From NCBI GenBank assembly GCA_015075365.1, contig JABTUN010000003.1, positions 727,060 to 791,059 of the forward strand: a stretch of DNA of 64,000 nucleotides, written 5' to 3'. Below, in pieces: positions 15,793 to 24,530 of the stretch. Each line of letters begins with the position of its first letter. The first letter of the stretch is position 1. The stretch comes from Verrucomicrobiaceae bacterium. GTDB lineage: Bacteria > Verrucomicrobiota > Verrucomicrobiia > Verrucomicrobiales > Verrucomicrobiaceae. The notes below the pieces were generated by a model that was given only the letters and a program-made list of their open reading frames with translations, was not told the origin of the DNA and did no database searches. A program made the translations under genes and the position numbers.

Positions 15793-16923
15793 ATGGAACC
15801 TTTCGCCCTCCATCTAACCACGGTCCGTGAGCGTCTCGGCAAGAGCCAGAAAGAGGTGGCCGCACGCCTCGGCGTGTCGCCATCGCTCGTTTCCAAGTGG
15901 GAAAAAGGGGAGCGGAAACCGGACAGCGTGCAGTTTTGGGAGCTGGGCCGGATGTTTGGCGTGAGCCCCTTTTACCTTCAGAATGCGAAGCGGGTGGTGA
16001 GCTTTCAGCCGCGCAGCCAGGCGGCCCGTGGTGCGGATGACAAAACCTGCTTTGGCGAGGCGCTCAACGATGCGGCCCAGCAGATCCACCACCTTTACGA
16101 TGTGTGGGAGCGGGCCGGCAAGGTGCCCGCCCGCTTCCCCCTGGTCCTCGAATACAGCGAGGAGGGGCTGGCAAGCCAGGCGCGGATGGTGCGGGACTGC
16201 CTGCGGCTGAATGACAAGGTGACGTACGGCGAGCTGCGGGAGGCGCTGGCCGAGCAGAACGTGCAGGTCTTTGAGTGGAAGCTCCCGCCCAAAATCTCCG
16301 GTCTTTCTCATCAGGCGGATTTCAGCGTGATCTTCATCAACAAGGACATGCCGGAGCGCGTGAAGCTCTTCACGCTCTGCCACGAGCTGGCGCACCTGCT
16401 TTTCCACCTGCGGGGAGAGGAGGACTCGGCCGTGTCGGTGATGGCGACGCGCAGTGATCCTCACGAAAAGGAGGCCAACCGCTTCGCCGCCGAGCTGCTG
16501 ATGCCCGCAGGGCGCATCCAGGCCCTCGTAAGTGCCGGCCGTGAATCCCTGAAGACGAAAACCGGCTTTCTGGCGGCGGTGGAGGCCTTTGGCGTCTCTT
16601 ATGAGGCCATGTTTTACCGGCTGAGCCAGTCTCCCTGGCAGGTGCTCACCTATCCAGAAAAGGACCGGTTCTTCCAAAAAGCCCCACGTGCGGAAATCGA
16701 ACCTCCTGGCGCACGGGTGACGGAGGTGCGGGAGCAACTTCCGCCACTGCTCCTGCGCCTGGCAGCGCAGCTCTGGCTCGATGGGAAGGCAACGATGGGC
16801 AAGGTGGCCGAATGGTGCGCGGCAGCCCGGTCCAAGATGGACCTGTATCTGGTGTCTATGACCGATGATGGCGACACGCTGCAGGATGGTGTGGTGCTGG
16901 GACTGGCTGAGGAGAATGGATGA
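15793..16923 (+). CDS. XRE HTH / ImmA-IrrE metallopeptidase fusion
   Basis: The 376-residue protein begins with an XRE HTH (about residues 8-62: LGKSQKEVAARLGVSPSLVS, then a recognition helix), followed by an ImmA/IrrE-type zinc peptidase with CHELAHLLFH giving HELAH at 197-201 and downstream EKEANRFAAELLMP, the third-ligand region. Proteins of this type act as antitoxin-like or stress-responsive repressors; in mobile elements ImmA cleaves the element's repressor. It overlaps the PIN-like gene by 8 bp. The pair looks like an addiction or regulatory module in the restriction island. An AT-rich stretch (15716-15780) just upstream is a likely promoter. Confidence 0.88.
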   Translation: MEPFALHLTTVRERLGKSQKEVAARLGVSPSLVSKWEKGERKPDSVQFWELGRMFGVSPFYLQNAKRVVSFQPRSQAARGADDKTCFGEALNDAAQQIHHLYDVWERAGKVPARFPLVLEYSEEGLASQARMVRDCLRLNDKVTYGELREALAEQNVQVFEWKLPPKISGLSHQADFSVIFINKDMPERVKLFTLCHELAHLLFHLRGEEDSAVSVMATRSDPHEKEANRFAAELLMPAGRIQALVSAGRESLKTKTGFLAAVEAFGVSYEAMFYRLSQSPWQVLTYPEKDRFFQKAPRAEIEPPGARVTEVREQLPPLLLRLAAQLWLDGKATMGKVAEWCAAARSKMDLYLVSMTDDGDTLQDGVVLGLAEENG

Positions 16924-17446
16924 TCGAATGAAGCAGGAACCCCCACTGGTCTGTGATGCCTCCGTCGTCCTGAATCTGGGACTGCGTGGCGGCCTGACCT
17001 CTCTTGTCCTGAAAATCAAAGCCACGAGGCCGCTGGTGGTGACTGCGGAGGTCGAGGCTGAACTCCAGGGGGATGATCCGGGCTTTTATGGGAAGTTTCT
17101 GTCCGACCACTTTCAGAGGGTCCGTGAACCGCTGCCCTGCCTGCCCAAGGTGGAACAAGCGAGCCTGCCAGACGGGCTGGATGCAGGCGAGATGTCCGTG
17201 CTGGCACTCTGCCTGGAAAGGCAATGGGTGCCGTCGATTGATGAACGACTGGGACGCCAAGTGGCCCGAGCGCTGGGAATGATGCCTGTCGGCACTCTGG
17301 GCCTGCTGCAAATGGCCTGTTCACAGAACTGGATGAGCGCTGATGAGTGTCTCGATGCCATCCAGAAAATGCGAGCCAACGGTTTTTACTGCCCGAAGGT
17401 TCTGGTGAATGATGATTTTGCGGATTACTTCGCCCGGATGGTTTAA
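16916..17446 (+). CDS. PIN-like nuclease domain protein (DUF3368-type)
   Basis: The 176-residue product has the acidic pattern of PIN ribonucleases: D14 in VCDASVVLNL, E47 in EVEAEL, D89/E92 in LDAGEMSVLALCLE, and D109/E110 in SIDERLGRQVARAL, the last matching the DUF3368 DD-x2-R-x2-A block. Such proteins are toxin-like RNases. The chosen start ATG 16916 overlaps the end of the XRE-ImmA gene, indicating translational coupling; a second ATG at 16928 is possible. Together with the preceding gene it resembles a toxin-antitoxin pair, although DUF3368 proteins are usually paired with UPF0175 antitoxins, so this partner is atypical. RNase activity is inferred. Confidence 0.8.
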   Translation: MDDRMKQEPPLVCDASVVLNLGLRGGLTSLVLKIKATRPLVVTAEVEAELQGDDPGFYGKFLSDHFQRVREPLPCLPKVEQASLPDGLDAGEMSVLALCLERQWVPSIDERLGRQVARALGMMPVGTLGLLQMACSQNWMSADECLDAIQKMRANGFYCPKVLVNDDFADYFARMV

Positions 17447-17457
17447 CTGATTTCATC

Positions 17458-18351
17458 ATGCTGTTTGAACGCCAACGCCTCCTGCTGGCCCTCCTGGATA
17501 CGATGGGAGAGCCGCTCAAGAGCACCGATTTCCAAAAACTGCTCTTCCTCTACACCCGGGAATGGGAGCAGGAGCCGAGCTATGACTTTGTGCCCTATCA
17601 GTTTGGCGGGTTCTCCTTCACCTCCTACGCGGACAAGCGGAAGCTGATCACCACAGGCCTGCTGGTGGACGATGCGAACCAGTGGGAGCTGACGGCCGAA
17701 GGCCGGAAGGCCGTGGCCGGGGAGCGCGCGCTGCGGGAGAGGCTGGGACGCTTCCGCCAGCGGCACGGCGGGCAGCGCGGGGACGCGCTGATCCGGGAGG
17801 TGTATCTGCGCCACCCCTACTACGCCACGCGCAGCAAGATCGCCCCCCGCGTGCTGAAGACGGCGGAGGAACGCGCCATGGTGGAGGCGGCCCGTCCGGT
17901 CAAGAAAGAGCCGGGCGTGGTAACGATCGGCTACGAGGGCAAGACGCTGGAGCGCTACCTGAACCAGCTCCTGCAAGACAGTGTGACGCTGCTCTGTGAC
18001 GTGCGGCGGAACCCGCTGAGCCGCAAATACGGCTTTTCCAAGAGCACGCTCAAGAATGCCTGTGAGAACGTGGGCATCCGCTACGAGCACCTGCCGCAAC
18101 TGGGAATCGACTCCGAGGACCGGCGGAATCTGGACACGCAGGCAGACTATGATGCGCTGTTTGAGGACTATGAACGCAAGAGCCTGCCGAAGCAGACGGA
18201 GGCGCTGGCGACGATCCGCCAATGGGTGGCGGAAGGAGAGCGCGTGGCGCTGACCTGCTACGAGGCGCTGCCCTGCCAATGCCACCGGCACTGCGTGGCG
18301 GAGGCGCTGGAGGGCACGGGCAAAAACCGTTTGCAGGTCCGTCATCTTTAG
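17458..18351 (+). CDS. DUF488 protein with N-terminal winged-helix-like domain
   Basis: The 297-residue protein has a ~100-residue N-terminal domain (LKSTDFQKLLFLYTREW, then YDFVPYQFGGFSFTSYADKR) that looks like a winged helix. The C-terminal DUF488 domain runs from VVTIGYEGKTLERYL (154-168) through LLCDVRRNPLSRKYGFSK to a cysteine/histidine cluster C267, C273, C275, H276, H278, C279 (CYEALPCQCHRHC). That Cys/His cluster could bind metal. The biochemical role is unknown. It follows the PIN gene by 11 bp and precedes a conserved partner by 15 bp, so the five genes to hsdR form one operon. DUF488 genes are frequent neighbours of defence systems. Confidence 0.8.
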   Translation: MLFERQRLLLALLDTMGEPLKSTDFQKLLFLYTREWEQEPSYDFVPYQFGGFSFTSYADKRKLITTGLLVDDANQWELTAEGRKAVAGERALRERLGRFRQRHGGQRGDALIREVYLRHPYYATRSKIAPRVLKTAEERAMVEAARPVKKEPGVVTIGYEGKTLERYLNQLLQDSVTLLCDVRRNPLSRKYGFSKSTLKNACENVGIRYEHLPQLGIDSEDRRNLDTQADYDALFEDYERKSLPKQTEALATIRQWVAEGERVALTCYEALPCQCHRHCVAEALEGTGKNRLQVRHL

Positions 18352-18366
18352 CCTCCATCGTGGTCA

Positions 18367-19188
18367 ATGCCCAAGGAGCGTGTACTGATCACGGTCAAAA
18401 CCTACCCCACGCTGTCGCGGAAGTATGGGGAGACAGTCTGCACGGCAGGTGTGCGAGCGGACGGAAGCTGGATGCGCATCTACCCGGTGCCTTTCCGGCG
18501 ACTGGAAGAAACGGAGCACTACCGGAAGTTTGACTGGATCGAGGCGGACTTCATCCCGAGCCGGTCTGATCCCCGTCCGGAGACTCACCACCCGGCTGAT
18601 CTGGCGAAGATGGTGCCCTGCGGTCACATGGACACTCATGACAACTGGCGTGAACGCCGCGAGCTGCTGCTGGGCAAGGCGAAGGTCCATGATCGCCTGG
18701 AACCGCTGTTCGATGCCGCCAAGGCGAACACGATGTCGCTGGCAGTCTTCAAGCCCGCCAAGATACGCGGATTCATCTGGGAAGACGACGAGCGCGAGTG
18801 GGACGCCGACAAGGTGGCCCAGATGCGGGACAAAACACGGCAGCAGGAATTGTTCTCCGAAGAGTCCTGGCGGGAGACCTTCAAGCTCATCCCCAAGCTG
18901 CCGTATGCGTTCTCGTATCAACTCGAAGACGCCGAAGGACGAAAAAGCACGATGCAGGTGCTCGACTGGGAGTGCGGCCAGCTTTACTGGAACTGCCTGC
19001 GCCGCCATGGAGACGAGCAAACTGCCCTGGAGAAAGTGAAGGCGAAGTATCTCGATGAATTCGGCCAGCGTGACCTGCATTTGTTCCTGGGAACCACCCA
19101 GCAGTATCATGGCTTCTCCAAGAATCCGTGGGTGATCGTCGGCGTGTTTGCGCCACCTTATCAACACCAGCTCGAATTTGCCCTTTAA
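18367..19188 (+). CDS. unknown protein paired with DUF488
   Basis: I do not recognise a named domain. The 273-residue soluble protein starts MPKERVLITVKTYPTLSRKYGE, followed by TVCTAGVRADGSWMRIYPVPFR, a compact beta-rich N-terminal region, then charged helices, and ends with LHLFLGTTQQYHGFSKNPWVIVGVFAPP. There is no signal peptide or membrane segment. In my recollection a protein of this type sits beside DUF488 genes in several phyla, which suggests the two work together, possibly on nucleic acid, but this is unproven. It is 15 bp after DUF488 and 3 bp before hsdR. Confidence 0.75.
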   Translation: MPKERVLITVKTYPTLSRKYGETVCTAGVRADGSWMRIYPVPFRRLEETEHYRKFDWIEADFIPSRSDPRPETHHPADLAKMVPCGHMDTHDNWRERRELLLGKAKVHDRLEPLFDAAKANTMSLAVFKPAKIRGFIWEDDEREWDADKVAQMRDKTRQQELFSEESWRETFKLIPKLPYAFSYQLEDAEGRKSTMQVLDWECGQLYWNCLRRHGDEQTALEKVKAKYLDEFGQRDLHLFLGTTQQYHGFSKNPWVIVGVFAPPYQHQLEFAL

Positions 19189-19191
19189 CTC

Positions 19192-21744
19192 ATGCCCTCC
19201 GAAGCCCAGGCCCGCATCACGATCAACAAGCTGCTGGAAGCGGCGGGCTGGAGCTTCACCCCGGATGCGAACGGGCAGGTGAGCGTGATCTGCGAGCAGC
19301 GGGTGACCAAGAAGGTCTATTCGCCGCACGAGGACCTGGGGGCGGACTTTGACAAGGTGCCGGGCGGCTTTGTGGACTACGTGCTTCTGAACACGGACGA
19401 CAAACCCGTGGCGGTGGTGGAGGCCAAGAAGGAGAGCATCGACCCGCTGACGGCGAAGGAGCAGGCCCGCAGCTACGCGGAGAGCCTGGGCGTGGCGCAC
19501 ATCTTCCTGAGCAACGGGCTCGTCCATTACTACTGGAACCTGCGGCAGGGGAACCCGGTGCGCGTTTCCCGCTTTCTGCCGCTGGCGGAGCTGGGCAAGG
19601 CGGCGAAATGGAAGCCGGACGCGGCCCATTTGGCGGCTGCGGTGGTCGATGAGAACTACATCGCCGTTTCCCAAGATCCCAAGTGGCTGGGCTACTCGCC
19701 CGAGGAACGCGTGCTGGCGATGGTGAACCAGAAGATCCGCCTGCTGCGGGATTATCAGGTCGCGGCGGCCCAGGCGCTGCAACAAGCCGCCGTGAGCAAG
19801 GGATGGCGTTTCCTCTTTGAGATGGCCACGGGCACGGGCAAGACGCTGCTGAGCGCCGCGATCACCAAGCTCTTTCTCCGCACGAACAACGCGACGCGCG
19901 TGCTGTTCCTCGTGGACCGGCTGGAACTGGAGACGCAGGCCTGGAAGCACTTCAACGCCTACCTCGGCCCGGATGGCATCAAGACGGTCATTTATAAAAA
20001 GCAGCGCGACGACTGGAAGAGCGCCGATGTGGTGGTGACGACGATCCAAAGCCTCGCCACACGGAACCGATTCCTGACGGACTTCGCGCCGACGGATTTC
20101 CAGCTTCTCATCAGCGATGAAGCGCACCGCACGATCAGCGGCAACCACCGCGCCATCTTTGAATACTTCGTGGGAGCCAAGCTGGGCCTCACTGCCACAC
20201 CACGCGACTACCTGAAAGGCGTGAACGAGCAGGAACTGGGGCAGGAAGACCCGCGTGCGCTGGAGAAGCGCATCCTGCTGGACACCTACCACACCTTTGG
20301 CTGCGGCGATGGCAAGCCGACCTTCCGTTTCAGCCTGCTGGATGCCGTGCGGCATGCGCCGGCCTATCTGGTGAACCCGGTAGCCCTCGATGCCCGCACG
20401 GAAATCACCACGGCGATGCTTTCCAAGGAGGGCTTTGCCGTGAAGCAGGCCCCGGATGAAGACGGCAACGAATCGGAACTGGTCTTCACCAAGCGTGACT
20501 ATGAGAAGAAGTTTTTCTCCGACGAAACGAACCTGAGCTTCGTCCGCTGCTTCCTAGACAACGCGTGGCGTGATCCCATCACGGACGAGGTGGGCAAGAC
20601 AATCCTCTTTGCCGTGAGCCGCCGACATGCGACGAAGCTGGTGAAGCTGCTCAACGAAGAAGCCACGCTCCGCTGGCCGGAGGTGTATGGCGCAGGCTCG
20701 TCCTTCGCCGTGCAGGTGACCTCGGACATTCCCGGGGCACAGCAGATGACCATCGACTTCGCCAACAACAACCTGAACGGCAAGTCCCGGTGGAAGCGCG
20801 ATGACTTCCGCGACTACAACACCAGCCGCGCCCGCGTCTGCGTGACCGTGGGCATGATGACCACCGGCTACGACTGCGAGGACGTGCTGAACGTGGCACT
20901 GGCGCGTCCGATCTTCTCCCCCACGGACTTCATCCAGATCAAAGGGCGCGGCACGCGTCTTTTCGCCTTCAAGCACGAGGACGGAGCGGTCAAGATCGAG
21001 AAGCCGAAGGCCGGATTCGCCCTCTTCGACTTCTTTGCCAACTGCGAGTACTTCGAGAAGGAGTTCAACTACGACAAGAAGCTGAACCTGCCCAAGACCG
21101 GCGAAGGTGAAGGAGAAGGCGGGGGCGGCGGCACGGGTGAGGATGACTTTACCAACACGAATCCTGACCCCATGAAGAACGTGGTGCAGTCACCGATCGG
21201 GCAGGACGGGATGCGCGTTGACCGCGAGATGTATCGCGAGCGCTTTGCAGCGCAGGCCAAGGCCGCCGCTGAAAGCCATGCGGTCCTTCGTCAGGCTCTG
21301 GAGTCGGAGGACTGGACCGGCGTGGAGGAATTCGTGAAGAAGACGCTGCTCGACAAGCCGGACGACTTCTGGAACCTCGACAAGCTTCGCGAGCTCTACC
21401 GCACCGACCGCGAACCCACCCTGCGTGAGATCATTCAGGTCATCTTCGGTATCAGTCCCGGCATCGCGACCCGCGAACAGCTCGCCGCCGAGGAGTTCGA
21501 GCGCTTCCTCGCCACTGAAAACGTGGACTCGACGAAAGTGCGCGAACTGCGCCAGATCTTCATGGCATTGCTGCTCGATAATCGGGTGCGTGAAGACATA
21601 GAAGCCGGACAGTTCGGCAAAATCATGTCGGTGGACATGGGTGTGTATCAGGGTCTCAAGCAACTCGGCAAAACGGGTCTTCAGCAACTGATGGCTTATG
21701 TTGGCAAGCATGTGCGGTTGTCGGATTTCAAAAAAGCCGCGTAA
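19192..21744 (+). CDS. hsdR: type I restriction endonuclease subunit R (helicase-nuclease)
   Basis: The 850-residue product is the motor and cutting subunit. The nuclease motif D62...E77-A-K79 (VAVVEAKKE) is followed by superfamily-2 helicase motifs: Walker A ATGTGKT (212-218), DEAH (309-312) and the arginine finger KGRGTRL (584-590). The C-terminal part (KVRELRQIFMALLLDNR...) resembles the EcoEI-type HsdR C-terminal domain that contacts the methylase. There is a glycine/glutamate-rich linker near residues 641-652. It is the last gene of the operon starting at 15793 and partners the HsdM-HsdS fusion 4 kb upstream. Confidence 0.93.
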   Translation: MPSEAQARITINKLLEAAGWSFTPDANGQVSVICEQRVTKKVYSPHEDLGADFDKVPGGFVDYVLLNTDDKPVAVVEAKKESIDPLTAKEQARSYAESLGVAHIFLSNGLVHYYWNLRQGNPVRVSRFLPLAELGKAAKWKPDAAHLAAAVVDENYIAVSQDPKWLGYSPEERVLAMVNQKIRLLRDYQVAAAQALQQAAVSKGWRFLFEMATGTGKTLLSAAITKLFLRTNNATRVLFLVDRLELETQAWKHFNAYLGPDGIKTVIYKKQRDDWKSADVVVTTIQSLATRNRFLTDFAPTDFQLLISDEAHRTISGNHRAIFEYFVGAKLGLTATPRDYLKGVNEQELGQEDPRALEKRILLDTYHTFGCGDGKPTFRFSLLDAVRHAPAYLVNPVALDARTEITTAMLSKEGFAVKQAPDEDGNESELVFTKRDYEKKFFSDETNLSFVRCFLDNAWRDPITDEVGKTILFAVSRRHATKLVKLLNEEATLRWPEVYGAGSSFAVQVTSDIPGAQQMTIDFANNNLNGKSRWKRDDFRDYNTSRARVCVTVGMMTTGYDCEDVLNVALARPIFSPTDFIQIKGRGTRLFAFKHEDGAVKIEKPKAGFALFDFFANCEYFEKEFNYDKKLNLPKTGEGEGEGGGGGTGEDDFTNTNPDPMKNVVQSPIGQDGMRVDREMYRERFAAQAKAAAESHAVLRQALESEDWTGVEEFVKKTLLDKPDDFWNLDKLRELYRTDREPTLREIIQVIFGISPGIATREQLAAEEFERFLATENVDSTKVRELRQIFMALLLDNRVREDIEAGQFGKIMSVDMGVYQGLKQLGKTGLQQLMAYVGKHVRLSDFKKAA

Positions 21745-22418
21745 ACCAAGCCATTTGCCTGGGAGACAGAGGACCGGTCTCTCAACCTGATCGACCATCT
21801 TTGGCATTCCTTGCGATCTCTTGCCATGATTTGCGGTTGGGGATTCTCCACTGCTTGGAAGCGGGACCACAGAACTCAGAGCGAGCTCAACCCTAACGGC
21901 GAACTGCGAACCTAGATCGCTGATCGTTCCCCCCTTGTCGCATTTTACGTCTTGCCGCTCCCCTCTTAATTCTATCGTCAAAAGTAATGCCGCAGTGCCC
22001 TCCTCTCTCTGCATTTCGGATGTCTGCTATCCAACTTCTGACCGGCGCACCTCCGCCCGCCTCTATCCTCTCTACTCCCCGGGAAATGACTTCTGGCTGC
22101 AACGAGCTGACCAGCCACCTTCCGTTTTCAAAACAACCCGGCGCTCCGCAACCGCCGCGCGGGCGTCTGCTGGCGCGTTCCCATGGCATCCCGTTGGCAG
22201 CGGTTCATCGTCAGCGGCATCAGCTCCAGATTGGCGATGATCTTGTCCAGTGTGGGAGCGGCGGCGAAGGGGATGTCCGCGCTCCCGTCCGTGCCTTTTT
22301 CGTCCTTTTTTCCCTCTTTCGGCCAACCCAGGGCGAACATTCAACGTCGAACGTCCAACGATGGAGCGGGCTCAAGCCCGAACGACCAACGCGCACCTCC
22401 GCTCTCTTTCGGTTTGTC
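21745..22418. other. gene-poor spacer after hsdR
   Basis: No gene is supported. A minus-strand frame (22340-22128) gives 70 residues, including PTLDKIIANLELMP, that look protein-like but lack a known domain; it may be a relic. A copy of the TCTTTCGGCCAAC module lies near 22316-22328. No terminator was seen directly after hsdR. Confidence 0.4.
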
Positions 22419-22442
22419 GGACGCGGCGCAGCGCGTCCCTAC
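22419..22442 (-). repeat. GTAG-headed REP hairpin (GGACGCG type), minus orientation
   Basis: The perfect stem and GTAG head read on the minus strand. With the adjoining CCGACAAACCGAAAGAG it forms an inverted match to 8809-8850. Confidence 0.85.
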
Positions 22443-22561
22443 CCACCTCTAACTTCTGACCTCAGCCATCCGCTTTCCGCCCTCTGCTCTCCGCCCCCTG
22501 CCCTCTTTCGTCTTTTTTTCTCTCTTTCGGCCAACCCAGGGCGGGAAGGCTGCGAAGCCAT

Positions 22562-22581
22562 TGCAGGCAGGAGTGCCTGCA
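22562..22581 (-). repeat. TGCAGGCA hairpin (GTGA-headed on the minus strand)
   Basis: TGCAGGCA and TGCCTGCA form an 8-bp stem around GGAG. On the minus strand GTGA precedes it, giving the same head-stem-loop geometry as the GTAG hairpins. It is preceded by the CTCTTTCGGCCAACCCAGGG module and followed by degenerate heptamers (CTTCTGACCTCTGACATCTC...). Confidence 0.8.
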
Positions 22582-22642
22582 TCACTTCTGACCTCTGACA
22601 TCTCACGTCTCACCTGGGACCACTCACCGTCCCTGTCTCGTC

Positions 22643-22666
22643 GGACGCGGCGCAGCGCGTCCCTAC
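22643..22666 (-). repeat. GTAG-headed REP hairpin (GGACGCG type), minus orientation
   Basis: This is another intact copy. It is followed by about 75 bases of pyrimidine-rich heptamer-like sequence (TCTGACC, TCTGACT units) up to 22748. Confidence 0.85.
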
Positions 22667-22783
22667 CGTCTGTGGCGGTTCCCTGCCGCTCTCCGCTCTC
22701 TTCTCTCTTCTCACGTCTGACCTCTGACTTCTGACCTCTGACTACTCACAGGCCAACCCAAGGCGGGAAGGCGGCGAAGCCAT

Positions 22784-22803
22784 TGCAGGCAGGAGTGCCT
22801 GCA
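22784..22803 (-). repeat. TGCAGGCA hairpin
   Basis: This is the second copy, preceded by GGCCAACCCAAGGCGGGAAG and followed by CATCACGTCTGACTTCTGAC; the whole ~80-bp composite duplicates 22524-22605. Confidence 0.8.
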
Positions 22804-22842
22804 TCACGTCTGACTTCTGACCTCTCACCGTCCCCTGTCTCG

Positions 22843-22853
22843 TCGGACGCGGC
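22843..22853 (-). repeat. truncated GGACGCG-type REP
   Basis: GGACGCGGC is followed by CCGGGAG instead of the rest of the hairpin. The loss of half the element abuts the start region of the gene at 22907. Confidence 0.6.
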
Positions 22854-22906
22854 CCGGGAGTGAGGAACGGATTTACGAACGGACGATTGGATGGCATCAT
22901 GCGACC

Positions 22907-23404
22907 ATGAGCCAGCCGTCCAACGAAGATGCGGTCCGCGTCGAAGAGCTGTTGCAAGCGATGCCGTGGTGGCAGCGTGGGCTGCTGAAAGGGGTGGTGA
23001 TGCCGCTGCTGAAGGGGTGGCTGTTTCTGGTCGGGCTCGTCCGCACGCGCTGGGAAATCGTCCCGCTGGCGGAACTGCCCGCCATCCGGGAACGCGGCGG
23101 GAGCCATGCCATGGACGCGGAGCAGGTGCGCGGCATGATCGCACGGCGCTACCCGTTCCTGTGCCCTGAGTGCCGGGGGGAAGTCGAAGTCGAACGGCAG
23201 GATGCCGAAGAACTCGTCCCGGGGGTGTGGGAGCTGCGGAAATACGGCCGGTGCGCGGCCTGCGCCGCGGACCGCGAGCACTGGAGCCGCCTGCACCACG
23301 GCTACCTGCTCTTTCGAGAGGACGGCCGCTGGATGGCCGTCGTCCCCCATGTGCCGCTGCTGCGTGGGATCTGGTTGTGGCTGCGGGGCGGGAATGGAAA
23401 TTGA
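22907..23404 (+). CDS. hypothetical protein with two CxxC motifs
   Basis: This 165-residue protein has a moderately hydrophobic segment near residues 25-45 (LLKGVVMPLLKGWLFLVGLV), two zinc-finger-like pairs, CPEC (~86) and CAAC (~116), and a tryptophan-rich end (GIWLWLRGG). The CxxC pairs suggest a zinc ribbon. No function is recognised. It is isolated between repeats with no operon partner, and base composition is like neighbouring genes. It could be a real accessory gene or a relic. Confidence 0.55.
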   Translation: MSQPSNEDAVRVEELLQAMPWWQRGLLKGVVMPLLKGWLFLVGLVRTRWEIVPLAELPAIRERGGSHAMDAEQVRGMIARRYPFLCPECRGEVEVERQDAEELVPGVWELRKYGRCAACAADREHWSRLHHGYLLFREDGRWMAVVPHVPLLRGIWLWLRGGNGN

Positions 23405-23528
23405 CTCCATCGTCGAGGTCGAACAGGCACCGCCCGTTCGACTCCCGGAGGGTTCAGCTTCGCTTCGTCCATCTCCTTTGGTCGGTTGTCCCAAACGCCT
23501 CCAGACCCATGGCGCTTTTTGTCCTCCG

Positions 23529-23548
23529 TGCAGGCAAGAGTGCCTGCA
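23529..23548 (-). repeat. TGCAGGCA hairpin
   Basis: This is the third copy; its loop is AGAG instead of GGAG. It is followed by heptamer-like sequence (TTCTGACTTCTGACATCTC). Confidence 0.8.
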
Positions 23549-23602
23549 TCACTTCTGACTTCTGACATCTCACGTCTGACCACTCACCGTTCCTGACTCG
23601 TC

Positions 23603-23626
23603 GGACGCGGCGCAGCGCGTCCCTAC
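23603..23626 (-). repeat. GTAG-headed REP hairpin (GGACGCG type), minus orientation
   Basis: This intact copy lies 43 bp from the 3' end of the response regulator gene. A TTTTCGGCCAACC module follows at 23644-23656. Confidence 0.85.
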
Positions 23627-23668
23627 CTTTTCTTTTTGGTCTCCTTTTCGGCCAACCTGCCCCGAGCG

Positions 23669-24358
23669 TCAGCGGGCCGAGGCGGAGCCGCGCCAGCGGT
23701 AGCCGACGCCGCGGATGGTCTCGATGATCTCCTCGGGCTCGCGCTCGATCTTTTTGCGCAGCTTGGCGATGTGCTGGTCGAGGGTGCGGCTTTCGGGCAT
23801 GTAGTCGAGGCCCCAGCAGACATCGAGGAAGACATCGCGGCTCAGGGCCTGGCCGGCGCGGTCGTGGAGGAGCTGGAGAATGGACACCTCGCGCGGAGTG
23901 AGGTCGATGGGAGCCGTGTCATCGCGTTGGGCGCGGAGTTCGGCGGGGAAGACGCGCAGGGGGCCGAGGGTGAAGGTGGCGGAGGCTTTTTTCGCGCCCG
24001 AAACGCGGCGCAGCGCGCCGTGGATGCGGGCGATGAGCTCGTGCTTGCCGAAGGGCTTGCGCACGAAGTCGTCGGCGCCGAGGCGGAGGCCGACGACGAC
24101 GTCGATCTCCTCGCTCTTGGCGGAGAGGAAGAGCACGGGCACCTGCGCGTCCGCGGCGCGCACGCGGCGGCAGACTTCGTAACCATCGACACCGGGCATC
24201 ATGATGTCGAGGCAGAGCAGGTCGGGCTGATGCTTCTGCCACAACGCCAGCGCCTCGGTGCCATCCTTCGCCAGCAGCACGCGAAAGCCCTCGGGCTGCA
24301 AGCACGCGGCCAGCGAGTCGAGCGTGATCGGATCGTCGTCGGCGAGGAGGAGGGTCAT
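23669..24358 (-). CDS. OmpR-family response regulator
   Basis: The 229-residue regulator has a receiver domain with acidic D7-D9, phospho-acceptor D51 (LLCLDIMMPG), switch serine S79 and K101 (FVRKPF), followed by a winged-helix DNA-binding domain (from ~130; ends TLDQHIAKLRKKIERE...IRGVGYRWRG). The start is the ATG at 24358 (MTLLLADDDP). The open frame continues upstream through 71 residues, but those only translate the heptamer array. It is the second gene of a kinase-regulator operon, separated from the kinase by 172 bp of heptamers. The target genes are unknown. Confidence 0.92.
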   Translation of the reverse strand: MTLLLADDDPITLDSLAACLQPEGFRVLLAKDGTEALALWQKHQPDLLCLDIMMPGVDGYEVCRRVRAADAQVPVLFLSAKSEEIDVVVGLRLGADDFVRKPFGKHELIARIHGALRRVSGAKKASATFTLGPLRVFPAELRAQRDDTAPIDLTPREVSILQLLHDRAGQALSRDVFLDVCWGLDYMPESRTLDQHIAKLRKKIEREPEEIIETIRGVGYRWRGSASAR

Positions 24359-24365
24359 GGGGGGC

Positions 24366-24526
<161 letters not shown>

Positions 24527-24530
24527 CTCG

